Positions 17,551 through 25,747 of a stretch of 64,000 nucleotides of DNA are shown here, piece by piece. The notes below the pieces were generated by a model, which had not been told where the DNA came from, did no database searches, and saw only the letters and a program-made list of their open reading frames with translations. Position 1 is the first letter of the stretch. Every line of letters starts with the position of its first letter. The position numbers and the translations under genes are program-made. The DNA lies in the NCBI GenBank assembly GCA_039594205.1, contig JBCNNW010000002.1, positions 87,145-151,144 of the forward strand, written 5' to 3'. Source of the DNA: Pseudescherichia sp039594205. GTDB lineage: Bacteria > Pseudomonadota > Gammaproteobacteria > Enterobacterales > Enterobacteriaceae.

Positions 17551-19599
17551 ATGAACACTTTGTTTAAGCGCACCGCGTTGGCTGGCCTGTTCCTGATTAC
17601 AGGGCAGGCCTTTGCCGTTGAAGATATTACGCGTGCCGATCAGATCCCGGTGCTGAAGGAAGAGACCCAGCACGCAACGGTCAGTGAGCGCGTCACATCG
17701 CGCTTCACGCGCTCCCACTATCGCCAGTTCGATCTCGATCAGGCCTTTTCGGGCAAGATTTTCGATCGCTACCTCAATTTGCTGGACTACAGCCATAACG
17801 TGCTGCTGGCAAGCGACGTTGAGAAGTTTATGCCTAAGCGGAGCGTGCTCGGCGACGAGCTGCGTTCGGGTAAGCTCGACGTCTTCTATGCGCTTTACAA
17901 CCTTGCACAAAAGCGCCGTTTCGAACGTTATCAGTATGCGCTAAAGGTGCTTGAGCGGCCGATGGATTTCACCGGTAACGACACCTTCAACGTTGACCGT
18001 AGCAAAGCGCCATGGCCGAAAGACGAGGCCGAGATAAATGCGCAGTGGGATGCGAAGGTGAAGTTCGATGAGCTGAGCCTGAAGCTGACCGGTAAGGATG
18101 AGAAAGAGATCCGCGAGACCCTTACCCGCCGCTATAAGTTTGCTATTCGACGTCTGGCACAAACCAACAGTGAAGATGTCTTCTCGCTGGCAATGACCGC
18201 CTTTGCTCACGAGATTGACCCGCATACCAACTACCTGTCGCCACGTAATACTGAACAGTTCAACACCGAGATGAGCCTCTCCCTTGAGGGGATCGGAGCT
18301 GTACTGCAGATGGACGATGACTACACCGTAATCAACTCCATGGTGGCAGGCGGTCCGGCGGCGAAGAGCAAAGCGATAAGCGTTGGCGACCGTATCGTTG
18401 GCGTCGGCCAGCCTGGGCAAAATATGGTTGACGTGATCGGCTGGCGTCTTGACGACGTTGTGGCCCTGATTAAAGGCCCGAAAGGAAGCAAGGTGCGCCT
18501 TGAGATCCTGCCGGCCGGTAAAGGAACCAAGACCCGTATCCTGACCCTGACCCGTGAGCGGATCCGTCTTGAAGATCGTGCCGTGAAGATGACGGTGAAA
18601 ACCGTTGGTAAAGAGAAAGTGGGCGTGCTGGATATTCCAGGCTTCTATGTGGGCCTGACGGATGACGTCAAGGTGCAGCTGCAGAAGCTGGAGAAACAGA
18701 ACGTCAGCAGCGTGATCATCGATCTGCGTACCAACGGCGGTGGAGCGCTGACCGAAGCGGTCTCACTCTCCGGCCTGTTTATCCCGTCCGGCCCGGTCGT
18801 GCAGGTGCGTGATAACAACGGCAAGGTGCGTGAAGACAGCGATACCGACGGCGTCGTCTACTACAAAGGCCCGCTGGTGGTGCTGGTTGACCGCTTTAGC
18901 GCCTCGGCCTCGGAGATCTTCGCTGCCGCGATGCAGGACTATGGTCGGGCGCTGATCGTTGGTGAGCCAACCTTCGGCAAAGGCACGGTGCAGCAGTATC
19001 GCTCCCTTAACCGCATCTACGATCAGATGCTGCGTCCGGAGTGGCCTGCTCTTGGCTCGGTGCAGTACACCATTCAGAAGTTCTACCGCGTTAACGGCGG
19101 CAGCACGCAGCGTAAAGGCGTGACGCCGGATATCATCATGCCGACCGGCAATGAAGAGACCGAAACCGGTGAGAAGTTTGAAGATAACGCTCTGCCGTGG
19201 GATAGCATCAATGCCGCGACCTTCGTGAAATCAGGCGATCTGACGCCGCTTGGGCCACAGCTGCTCAAAGAGCATGACGATCGTATTGCCAAAGATCCGG
19301 AGTTCCAGTATATCCTTAAGGATATTGCGCGCTTTAACGCGATGAAAGATAAGCGGAATCAGATCTCGCTCAATCTTGCCCAGCGTGAGAAAGAGAACGC
19401 GGAGGATGATGCCATTCGCCTGGCCCGCCTCAACGATCGCTTTAAACGCGAAGGCAAGCCTGCGCTGAAGAAGCTGGACGATCTGCCGAAGGATTATCAG
19501 GAGCCAGATCCATATCTTGATGAGACGGTGCATATCGCTCTCGACCTGGCGCATATCCAGAAAGATAGCCCGCCAGCGCAGCCCGCTAAGGCACAGTAA
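17551..19599 (+). CDS. prc: Tail-specific periplasmic protease Prc (Tsp)
   Basis: Prc degrades proteins with exposed nonpolar C-termini and matures FtsI; with NlpI it controls the peptidoglycan hydrolase MepS. The start at 17551 gives 682 residues with a signal peptide ending TGQAFA. A PDZ domain (about 240-320, EGIGAVLQMDD, GGPAAKS) precedes the S41 catalytic core: the serine in RFSASASE and the lysine in PTFGKGT, 25 residues apart as in E. coli. A longer frame beginning at 17503 overlaps proQ and is not used. A terminator follows directly. Confidence 0.96.
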   Translation: MNTLFKRTALAGLFLITGQAFAVEDITRADQIPVLKEETQHATVSERVTSRFTRSHYRQFDLDQAFSGKIFDRYLNLLDYSHNVLLASDVEKFMPKRSVLGDELRSGKLDVFYALYNLAQKRRFERYQYALKVLERPMDFTGNDTFNVDRSKAPWPKDEAEINAQWDAKVKFDELSLKLTGKDEKEIRETLTRRYKFAIRRLAQTNSEDVFSLAMTAFAHEIDPHTNYLSPRNTEQFNTEMSLSLEGIGAVLQMDDDYTVINSMVAGGPAAKSKAISVGDRIVGVGQPGQNMVDVIGWRLDDVVALIKGPKGSKVRLEILPAGKGTKTRILTLTRERIRLEDRAVKMTVKTVGKEKVGVLDIPGFYVGLTDDVKVQLQKLEKQNVSSVIIDLRTNGGGALTEAVSLSGLFIPSGPVVQVRDNNGKVREDSDTDGVVYYKGPLVVLVDRFSASASEIFAAAMQDYGRALIVGEPTFGKGTVQQYRSLNRIYDQMLRPEWPALGSVQYTIQKFYRVNGGSTQRKGVTPDIIMPTGNEETETGEKFEDNALPWDSINAATFVKSGDLTPLGPQLLKEHDDRIAKDPEFQYILKDIARFNAMKDKRNQISLNLAQREKENAEDDAIRLARLNDRFKREGKPALKKLDDLPKDYQEPDPYLDETVHIALDLAHIQKDSPPAQPAKAQ

Positions 19600-19605
19600 A
19601 CTCCC

Positions 19606-19636
19606 AACAGGCACAAGCGATTGTGCCTGTTTTTTT
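19606..19636 (+). terminator. Terminator after prc
   Basis: A 9-bp stem CAGGCACAA/TTGTGCCTG (19608-19629) with a GCGA tetraloop is followed by T7. Confidence 0.93.
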
Positions 19637-19792
19637 AACAAGCGTATCGCGGCGTAAGCCTGCCGCATGAAAATGTAAAGTTGTGTCTTTCTGGTAACTT
19701 ACGCGCGGGTTATGCTTGAAAATAGTCAATATACCCATACGATGTGGGTAGTCGCATAGTGCGTTATGTTAAGTTGAGGTTAAAAGAAAATT

Positions 19793-20674
19793 ATGATGCG
19801 GATCGCGCTCTTCCTGTTAACGAACCTGGCGGTCATGCTGGTCTTCGGGCTGGTACTTAGCCTGACGGGTATTCAGTCGAGCAGCGTTCAGGGCTTGCTG
19901 ATCATGGCGCTGCTGTTTGGTTTTGGCGGCTCGTTCGTTTCGCTATTAATGTCGAAATGGATGGCGCTGAAGTCGGTTGGGGGTGAAGTCATTGAGCAGC
20001 CGCGTAACGATATGGAGCGCTGGCTGATGAACACCGTGGCGCAGCAGTCGCAGCAGGCGGGCATTGCCATGCCGCAGGTTGCTATCTACCACGCCCCGGA
20101 CATTAACGCCTTCGCCACCGGCGCACGCCGCGATGCGTCGCTGGTAGCGGTAAGCACCGGCCTGTTACAGAACATGAGCCGTGATGAAGCCGAGGCGGTT
20201 ATTGCGCACGAGATCAGCCATATCGCGAACGGTGACATGGTAACCATGACCCTGATTCAGGGCGTGGTGAACACCTTTGTTATCTTTATCTCGCGCATTC
20301 TGGCGCAGATTGCTGCGGGCTTTATGGGCGGTAACCGCGACGAAGGCGAAGAGAGTAACGGCAATCCGCTGATCTACTTTGCCGTGTCGATGGTGCTGGA
20401 GCTGGTGTTTGGTATTCTGGCGAGCATCATTACCATGTGGTTCTCTCGCCATCGCGAGTTCCATGCCGATGCCGGGTCAGCGAAGCTGGTAGGTCGTGAG
20501 AAGATGATTGCTGCCCTGCATCGTCTGAAAACCAGCTACGAGCCGCAGGAAGCCAGCACAATGATGGCCTTCTGCATCAACGGGAAATCTAAATCCCTGA
20601 GCGAGCTGTTTATGAGCCACCCGCCGCTGGATAAGCGTATTGAAGCCCTGCGCAGCGGCGAGTATCTCAAGTAA
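19793..20674 (+). CDS. htpX: Membrane protease HtpX
   Basis: HtpX is a zinc metalloprotease (M48B) of the inner membrane that degrades misfolded membrane proteins; in E. coli it is under Cpx control. The 293 residues have two N-terminal membrane helices (about 4-24 and 33-53), the HEISH zinc motif at 139-143, the third ligand in SRHREFHADAG near 222, and two further hydrophobic stretches. The start is the first of two adjacent ATG codons, as in E. coli. It is a single gene ending at a bidirectional terminator shared with yebQ. Confidence 0.96.
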   Translation: MMRIALFLLTNLAVMLVFGLVLSLTGIQSSSVQGLLIMALLFGFGGSFVSLLMSKWMALKSVGGEVIEQPRNDMERWLMNTVAQQSQQAGIAMPQVAIYHAPDINAFATGARRDASLVAVSTGLLQNMSRDEAEAVIAHEISHIANGDMVTMTLIQGVVNTFVIFISRILAQIAAGFMGGNRDEGEESNGNPLIYFAVSMVLELVFGILASIITMWFSRHREFHADAGSAKLVGREKMIAALHRLKTSYEPQEASTMMAFCINGKSKSLSELFMSHPPLDKRIEALRSGEYLK

Positions 20675-20690
20675 CGCAAATCGTTGTAAC

Positions 20691-20720
20691 AAAAAGCGCG
20701 TCTAAGGACGCGCTTTTTTT
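20691..20720. terminator. Bidirectional terminator between htpX and yebQ
   Basis: The 8-bp stem AGCGCGTC/GACGCGCT is flanked by an A run (from 20691) and T7 (to 20720). It serves both convergent genes and touches the yebQ stop. Confidence 0.9.
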
Positions 20721-22089
20721 ATGCCTGTGTTTTCTGTGTCATCCGCAGACCACTGACGGCGGCAGCAACAGCGGCTAATACCGCAGCGAACAGCAGCGCA
20801 ACGTGCGTGGCATGATCGGTGAAAAGATTAAACATCAGCGCCACCATCGCGGCCCCGATGCTCTGACCGAGCAGGCGTGCGGTACCCAGCATACCGCTGG
20901 CGCCGCCGCTGCGCTGGCGCGGAGCGGCGGTAATAATGGTATGGTTATTGGGCGACTGAAACAGCCCGAAGCCGGCGCCGCAGAGCATCATCCGCCAGAT
21001 GATATCCATATCCGACGGCGCCCCAGGGAGAAGCGCCAGCGCCAGCAGACCCGCAGCCATGATCGCCAAACCCACCGCACCCAGCAGACCCGCGTGTACC
21101 CGTTCAATCAGATACCCCGCCAGCGGGGCCATCACCATGGTCGCCAGCGGCCACGGAGTCAGAAGCAGGCCGGTCTCCACTTCACTGCGGCCCAGCACGC
21201 TCTGCATAAAGAAGGGCAGGGAGACCAGAGCCAGCATCTGGGCGCAGAAGGAGCAGATCGAGGTGCAGATAGAGAGCGAAAAGAGCGGAATGCGCAGCAG
21301 ATCTACCGGCAGCAGCGGCACGGGCAGCCCAAGCTGGCGGCGAATAAAGAAATACCCAATGACCATCATGGCCGCTACTTCCGCAGCGATAAGCGTTAGC
21401 GACTGCCCCTGGGCAAAGCCCCCGAGAGCCAGGATCAGCAGACCAAAGGTGAGGGCGTTCATCACCGCACTGGGCAGATCGAAGCGTGTCGTGCTACGGC
21501 GCGGCGGGTTGGCGGGCAGATAGCGCATCGCCAGCAGCAAAGAAATAATTCCCAGCGGCACGTTAATCAAAAACAGCCACTGCCATGAACCGACGGCGAG
21601 GATCGCTGCGGCAATAGTGGGGCCTGCCGCCGATGAGACCGCGACGACAAACGAGTTAATACCCATCCCCCGTCCGAGGCTGCGCTGGGGATAGATAAGC
21701 CGAATCAGCGCCGTATTAACGCTCATCAGCGCCGCGCCGCCGAAGCCCTGCGCAATACGGGCGAGGGTTAGCATGGTAAGCGAGTCGGAGAGTGCACAGA
21801 GAAACGAAGTGATGGTAAAGAACGCCAGTCCGCACTGATAAACGCGTCGATAGCCAAACATATCGCCCAGGAATGCAAAGGAGAGCAGGGAGATCACAAT
21901 CGCAATTTGGTAGGCGTTAACTACCCAAATCGAGCTGGCCGGAGAGACGTGCAGGTCGCTGGCGATGGTCGGCAGCGCCACGTTAGTAATAACGCCGTCC
22001 AGCACTGCCATAGCAATGCCAATGATAATGGTCAGTATAGCCCCGTAGCGCTGCGGGATGGGCAGGCCGTCGGTGAGAGATTTGTCCAT
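20719..22089 (-). CDS. yebQ: YebQ, MFS drug efflux-type transporter
   Basis: YebQ belongs to the 14-helix DHA2 family of major facilitator transporters, with QacA/EmrB-like members; its substrate is not established. The 456 residues have the motif-A-like LGDMFGYRRVYQ loop after helix 2 and the antiporter motif C region (NSFVVAVSSAAGPTIAAAIL). Length and topology are normal. It is divergent from kdgR; in relatives it has been listed among genes neighbouring the KdgR regulon, but no clear KdgR site was found in the 177-bp interval. Confidence 0.9.
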   Translation of the reverse strand: MDKSLTDGLPIPQRYGAILTIIIGIAMAVLDGVITNVALPTIASDLHVSPASSIWVVNAYQIAIVISLLSFAFLGDMFGYRRVYQCGLAFFTITSFLCALSDSLTMLTLARIAQGFGGAALMSVNTALIRLIYPQRSLGRGMGINSFVVAVSSAAGPTIAAAILAVGSWQWLFLINVPLGIISLLLAMRYLPANPPRRSTTRFDLPSAVMNALTFGLLILALGGFAQGQSLTLIAAEVAAMMVIGYFFIRRQLGLPVPLLPVDLLRIPLFSLSICTSICSFCAQMLALVSLPFFMQSVLGRSEVETGLLLTPWPLATMVMAPLAGYLIERVHAGLLGAVGLAIMAAGLLALALLPGAPSDMDIIWRMMLCGAGFGLFQSPNNHTIITAAPRQRSGGASGMLGTARLLGQSIGAAMVALMFNLFTDHATHVALLFAAVLAAVAAAVSGLRMTQKTQA

Positions 22090-22266
22090 GTTAATTATAT
22101 GGTTATGGTGAAATTATTATCGTGGTAAGGATTCTACCAGCCCGGCTCGCTTTTTATATCGCAGATTTGTAACGAAGTTAACAAACTGGCATTGCGGGCG
22201 ACCCGCGACGAAATTATAATAAAAACCTATTCTAAATTTTATAAAACACTCGCGATGAGGTGATTA

Positions 22267-23058
22267 ATGGCAATCGCAGATTTGGACAAGCAGCCAGATT
22301 CTGTCTCTTCAGTATTGAAGGTCTTTGGCATTCTGCAGGCGCTCGGGGAAGAGCGGGAAATTGGCATTACTGAACTGTCGCAGCGTGTGATGATGTCAAA
22401 AAGCACCGTCTACCGCTTTTTGCAGACGATGAAATCTCTTGGCTACGTGGCCCAGGAGGGGGAGTCAGAGAAGTACTCCCTGACGCTGAAGCTGTTTGAG
22501 CTTGGCGCGCGTGCGCTGCAGAACGTTGATTTGATTCGCAGCGCTGATATCCAGATGCGGGAGCTGTCACGCCTGACCAAAGAGACCGTGCACCTCGGGG
22601 CGCTGGATGAAGACAGCATTGTCTACATCCATAAAATCGACTCCATGTACAACCTGCGCATGTACTCCCGTATCGGCCGCCGTAATCCGCTCTACAGTAC
22701 CGCTATTGGTAAAGTGCTGCTGGCCTGGCGCGATCGTGAGGAGGTGAAGCAGATCCTTGAAGGCGTTGAGTACAAGCGCAGCACCGATCGTACCATCACC
22801 AGCACCGACGAACTGCTGCCGGTGCTGGATACCGTGCGCAAACAGGGCTACGGTGAAGATAACGAAGAGCAGGAAGAGGGGCTGCGCTGCATCGGCGTTC
22901 CGGTCTTCGACCGCTTTGGCGTGGTCATCGCTGGCCTGAGCATCTCCTTCCCGACGCTGCGCTTCTCAGAAGAGCGTCTGCATGAGTATGTAGAGATGCT
23001 GCATACCGCAGCGCGTAAAATCTCCGAGCAAATGGGCTATAACGACTATCCCTTCTGA
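22267..23058 (+). CDS. kdgR: IclR-family repressor KdgR
   Basis: KdgR represses genes for uptake and breakdown of pectin-derived 2-keto-3-deoxygluconate. The 263 residues have an N-terminal winged helix (ITELSQRVMMSKSTVYRFLQTM) and a C-terminal IclR effector domain (YSRIGRRNPLYSTAIGKVLLAW). Its product joins logically to eda in this window, which handles KDPG made from KDG. The C-terminus YNDYPF matches the family. It is followed by mgrB in the same direction. Confidence 0.95.
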   Translation: MAIADLDKQPDSVSSVLKVFGILQALGEEREIGITELSQRVMMSKSTVYRFLQTMKSLGYVAQEGESEKYSLTLKLFELGARALQNVDLIRSADIQMRELSRLTKETVHLGALDEDSIVYIHKIDSMYNLRMYSRIGRRNPLYSTAIGKVLLAWRDREEVKQILEGVEYKRSTDRTITSTDELLPVLDTVRKQGYGEDNEEQEEGLRCIGVPVFDRFGVVIAGLSISFPTLRFSEERLHEYVEMLHTAARKISEQMGYNDYPF

Positions 23059-23137
23059 TACCAGACGCCGCGCCAGACGCGGCGTTTTCCTCTCTTTCCC
23101 CCTTCATAGCGGTTTCCTCATCGGTCAGATAGCGCTA

Positions 23138-23154
23138 CAGTTAGCTCCGGTTTA
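23138..23154 (+). promoter_or_regulatory. Possible PhoP box of mgrB
   Basis: CAGTTA (23138-23143) and GGTTTA (23149-23154) are separated by exactly five bases, the geometry of a PhoP direct repeat; the second half matches well, the first only partly. A weak -10 (TAACCT, 23167-23172) stands at the right distance. mgrB is a known PhoP target. Confidence 0.45.
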
Positions 23155-23203
23155 ACATGCCGGGCGTAACCTGTTTGCATAGAACGTTGATTCGGAGAGT
23201 AGA

Positions 23204-23347
23204 GTGAGAAAGTTTCGGTGGCTGCTTGTGATTGCCATCCTGGTAATTTGCCTGATGCTCTGGACCCAGATGCTCAATGTGATGTGCGATCAGGACGTAC
23301 AGTTTTTCAGTGGTATTTGCGTTATCAATAAATTTATCCCCTGGTAG
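23204..23347 (+). CDS. mgrB: MgrB, small membrane regulator of PhoQ
   Basis: MgrB (47 residues) is a bitopic inner membrane protein that inhibits the PhoQ sensor kinase; its loss causes colistin resistance in Klebsiella and relatives. The membrane helix (LLVIAILVICLMLW) is followed by the periplasmic part with the two essential cysteines at 28 and 39 (NVMCDQDVQFFSGICVINK) and the C-terminal FIPW. The start codon is GTG, 8 bp after GGAGAG; most relatives use ATG with Lys-Lys, here Arg-Lys. The gene is intact. Confidence 0.95.
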   Translation: MRKFRWLLVIAILVICLMLWTQMLNVMCDQDVQFFSGICVINKFIPW

Positions 23348-23421
23348 CGGCATTTTTGTCTCGAATCATTCCCTTCCTTAGTGCCAGTGGTAAGATAGCG
23401 CGTCAACATTGAGGTGGTGTA

Positions 23422-23712
23422 ATGAACGAAGTACTGAATTCGGGCGCGTTCAATCTTGCGTCCCTGGCAATCTCCCTGGTTGTGCTGGTCGTTGGGCTGG
23501 TGCTGTGGTTTTTTGTTAACCGAGCCAGCTCACGCGCTAACGAGCAAATCGAACTGCTTGAAGCCCTGCTGGATCAGCAAAAGCGGCAGAACGCACTGTT
23601 GCGTCGCCTTTGTGAAGCTAATGCGCCGGAGAAAGCCGAGCCGGACGCGAAAGCTGTGGCAAAAGTACAGGCCGACGGCGATGATTTTATCCGTCTGGTC
23701 GCTGAGCGCTAA
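23422..23712 (+). CDS. yebO: YebO family small membrane protein
   Basis: YebO (96 residues) is a conserved enterobacterial protein of unknown function next to mgrB. It has one N-terminal membrane helix (LASLAISLVVLVVGLVLWFF) and a cytosolic coiled-coil segment (ANEQIELLEALLDQQKRQNALLRRL). GAGGTGGTGT before the ATG is a ribosome site. The spacing and order kdgR-mgrB-yebO are as in E. coli relatives. Confidence 0.92.
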   Translation: MNEVLNSGAFNLASLAISLVVLVVGLVLWFFVNRASSRANEQIELLEALLDQQKRQNALLRRLCEANAPEKAEPDAKAVAKVQADGDDFIRLVAER

Positions 23713-23736
23713 ACGTTGTGGAAGTGGGGGTGAGAG

Positions 23737-24753
23737 ATGGCATGGAAAAATCCCTGGTTTAATCCGGCCCTGTCTCACCATACGCCCGTGGGGTTTCGTA
23801 ACCTGACGCCCGGCGGGCATCAGCCCGGCGACGTTGAGCGCTGGCAAAAAGAGCGCCGCGCCGCCGGGTTGCCGCATCCTCCTGAGGGCGGCTATGACAA
23901 TTTTCTTCAACAATGGTGGCAGCGCGCCGAAATAAAAGGCAGCGAGGACGGTGTCTGGTGGCTGGGCCACGCCAGTATGCTGCTTCGCCTGGACGGCTGC
24001 TACATGCTGGCCGATCCGCTCTTTTTTAATCGCGCCTCCCCGGTACGCTTTAGCGGGCCGCTGCGGAAAAGTCCGGCCCCTCTGAGCGTTGAGGATTTGC
24101 CGGCGCTGGATGCCATTCTCATATCGCATAACCACTACGACCATCTTGATACCCGTACCATTCGCGCTCTGCTAAAACGTTTCCCAGCCATCACGCTGTT
24201 TGTCCCGCTTGGGCTGGGCCGCTGGTGCCGTCGCCACGGCGTGCGCCATATTGTTGAGCTTGACTGGTGGCAGAGCTTCACCTTTCAGGGTCTGACCCTC
24301 ACCGCCGTTCCCGCCCAGCACTGGAGTATGCGAACGCCGTGGGACAGGGATCGCTCACTCTGGTGCGGCTGGGTGGTTGAGTCGCGCGCGCACCGTTTCT
24401 GGTTTGCCGGCGACACCGGTTACACGCCGGATCTGCTGGCCATTCCTGAGCGCCTTGGCCGGCCTGATGCCGCTGCACTGCCGGTAGGTGCCTATGCCCC
24501 ACGCTGGTTCATGTCTGTACACCATATGGATCCGCAGCACGCCGTCTCACTCTGGCAGCAGACAGGAGAGCCATTGGCGTTTCCCATCCATTGGGGCGTT
24601 TTTGAGCTGGCGGATGAAGCGGTGGACGAACCGGTCCGCGAGCTGGCGGCGGTATTAAACGAGACGGCAACCCGGACGGATAACTTTAGGATCCTGAAAA
24701 TAGGTGAGTATTTATCTTTCAACGGCCAGTCTATTAAACAGACATCGGAGTAG
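23737..24753 (+). CDS. Metallo-beta-lactamase-fold hydrolase, RomA/NAPE-PLD-like
   Basis: This 338-residue protein has the metallo-beta-lactamase fold of the NAPE-hydrolysing phospholipase D/UlaG-like branch (COG2220 type). The metal motif ISHNHYDHLD is near residue 132. Further ligands are likely in PAQHWSMR, FAGDTGYT and the C-terminal PIHWGVF. The segment WLGHASMLLRLDG is the family N-terminal signature. RomA of Klebsiella/Enterobacter belongs to this group, but the substrate here cannot be named. It begins 24 bp after yebO in the same direction; E. coli K-12 has no gene at this place. Confidence 0.85.
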   Translation: MAWKNPWFNPALSHHTPVGFRNLTPGGHQPGDVERWQKERRAAGLPHPPEGGYDNFLQQWWQRAEIKGSEDGVWWLGHASMLLRLDGCYMLADPLFFNRASPVRFSGPLRKSPAPLSVEDLPALDAILISHNHYDHLDTRTIRALLKRFPAITLFVPLGLGRWCRRHGVRHIVELDWWQSFTFQGLTLTAVPAQHWSMRTPWDRDRSLWCGWVVESRAHRFWFAGDTGYTPDLLAIPERLGRPDAAALPVGAYAPRWFMSVHHMDPQHAVSLWQQTGEPLAFPIHWGVFELADEAVDEPVRELAAVLNETATRTDNFRILKIGEYLSFNGQSIKQTSE

Positions 24754-25168
24754 CCTGAAGCGGTTATATAAACTATATTATTTTTAGCGAAACGTTTTTA
24801 TTGCTTTGAATTGATGCAGTGTCATTAAACTTTCATTATTTTGGTGCAACCGATGGGCTAATTGCACAACAATTATTCGGCGGTCAACTTCCTCATTTCT
24901 GTTTTCAGCTAAAATGCCGTTGCACTCACCCATTCTTATGATTTTTCAGCAAGCTAATGCACAAAAATTGCTAACCACATACTCTATTTAGCCATTGTAA
25001 ACTTCACGCTGGACGCGCTAACCTAATTGTGTCAGGTTAGTTGCACATCCGCTGTTCTGATTACCGCTGAATTTGTGCGGCAGATCCAGACATGATTAAA
25101 AATGGCTTGCCATATTTAACGTTGTATGTGATAACACGGTGTAGGTTAAACGAGGTACAGTTCTGTTT
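24754..25168 (+). other. 415-bp AT-rich leader region before yobF-cspC
   Basis: No gene was found here. The sequence is clearly AT-richer than its neighbours. In E. coli yobF-cspC has a long 5' untranslated region; a TATGTGATAACACGG-type stretch near 25124 may be part of the promoter. E. coli yobH, which lies in this area in K-12, is not present. Confidence 0.5.
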
Positions 25169-25312
25169 ATGTGTGGCATTATCAGTATAGAAGTTCTGAG
25201 TAAACACGTTGTCGTTGAATACTGCTTCTCTGCCGAACCTTATTTAGTGCCTCATGCAGTAATGTCTCAGTTTCATCTCGGTCAATGCCTGCGGGCTAAG
25301 AAAACACTCTAA
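25169..25312 (+). CDS. yobF: YobF, small stress-related protein
   Basis: YobF is a 47-residue protein encoded just upstream of cspC in enterobacteria; it accumulates under stress and its role is not known. The N-terminus MCGIISIEVLSKHVVVEY and C-terminus CLRAKKTL follow the family; the middle (YLVPHAVMSQFHLG) has drifted. The stop (25310-25312) is only 12 bp before cspC, and the cspC ribosome site overlaps it, so translation is coupled. Confidence 0.9.
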   Translation: MCGIISIEVLSKHVVVEYCFSAEPYLVPHAVMSQFHLGQCLRAKKTL

Positions 25313-25324
25313 GGAATTTTGCAA

Positions 25325-25534
25325 ATGGCAAAGATTAAAGGTCAAGTTAAGTGGTTCAACGAGTCTAAAGGCTTTGGTTTCATTACTCCTGCTGACGGCA
25401 GCAAAGACGTGTTCGTACACTTCTCTGCAATCCAGGGTAATGGCTTCAAAACTCTGGCTGAAGGCCAGAACGTTGAGTTCGAAATTCAGGACGGCCAGAA
25501 AGGCCCAGCAGCGGTTAACGTTACTGCTATCTGA
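25325..25534 (+). CDS. cspC: Cold shock-like protein CspC
   Basis: CspC is a constitutive cold shock domain protein (69 residues) that binds RNA, acts as an antiterminator and stabilises the rpoS mRNA. The RNP motifs KGFGFITP and VFVHFSAI are intact. The start is the ATG at 25325 (MAKIKGQV), preceded by AAGGA. It ends with a good intrinsic terminator and forms a unit with yobF. Confidence 0.97.
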
Positions 25535-25580
25535 TTTTCCTCCACTGCTTGAGCGCTTTTCGCGCATCAATGTCAGCGTA

Positions 25581-25607
25581 AAAGCCCCGCCACGTGCGGG
25601 GCTTTTT
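25581..25607 (+). terminator. Terminator after cspC
   Basis: An 8-bp stem AGCCCCGC/GCGGGGCT (25583-25603) with a CACGT loop is followed by T5. Confidence 0.93.
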
Positions 25608-25747
25608 AATGCTTATTTTTCAAAATGTTACTGTATGCCTTCTCATTCGTCTTTTGTTGCAAAGCCATACCGTTATTAGCACACTTTTTTCCCTTTATTT
25701 ACCTGTTTCCTGTCAAATCAGCGGGTTAATCCGTCTCAGGAGCCAAG

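Noticed and set aside
22090..22266. KdgR operator between yebQ and kdgR
   Set aside because: No palindrome close to the AATGAAACANTGTTTCATT consensus could be found.
24754..25168. A yobH gene as in E. coli K-12
   Set aside because: No frame with the YobH sequence or a similar signal-anchored small protein was found.
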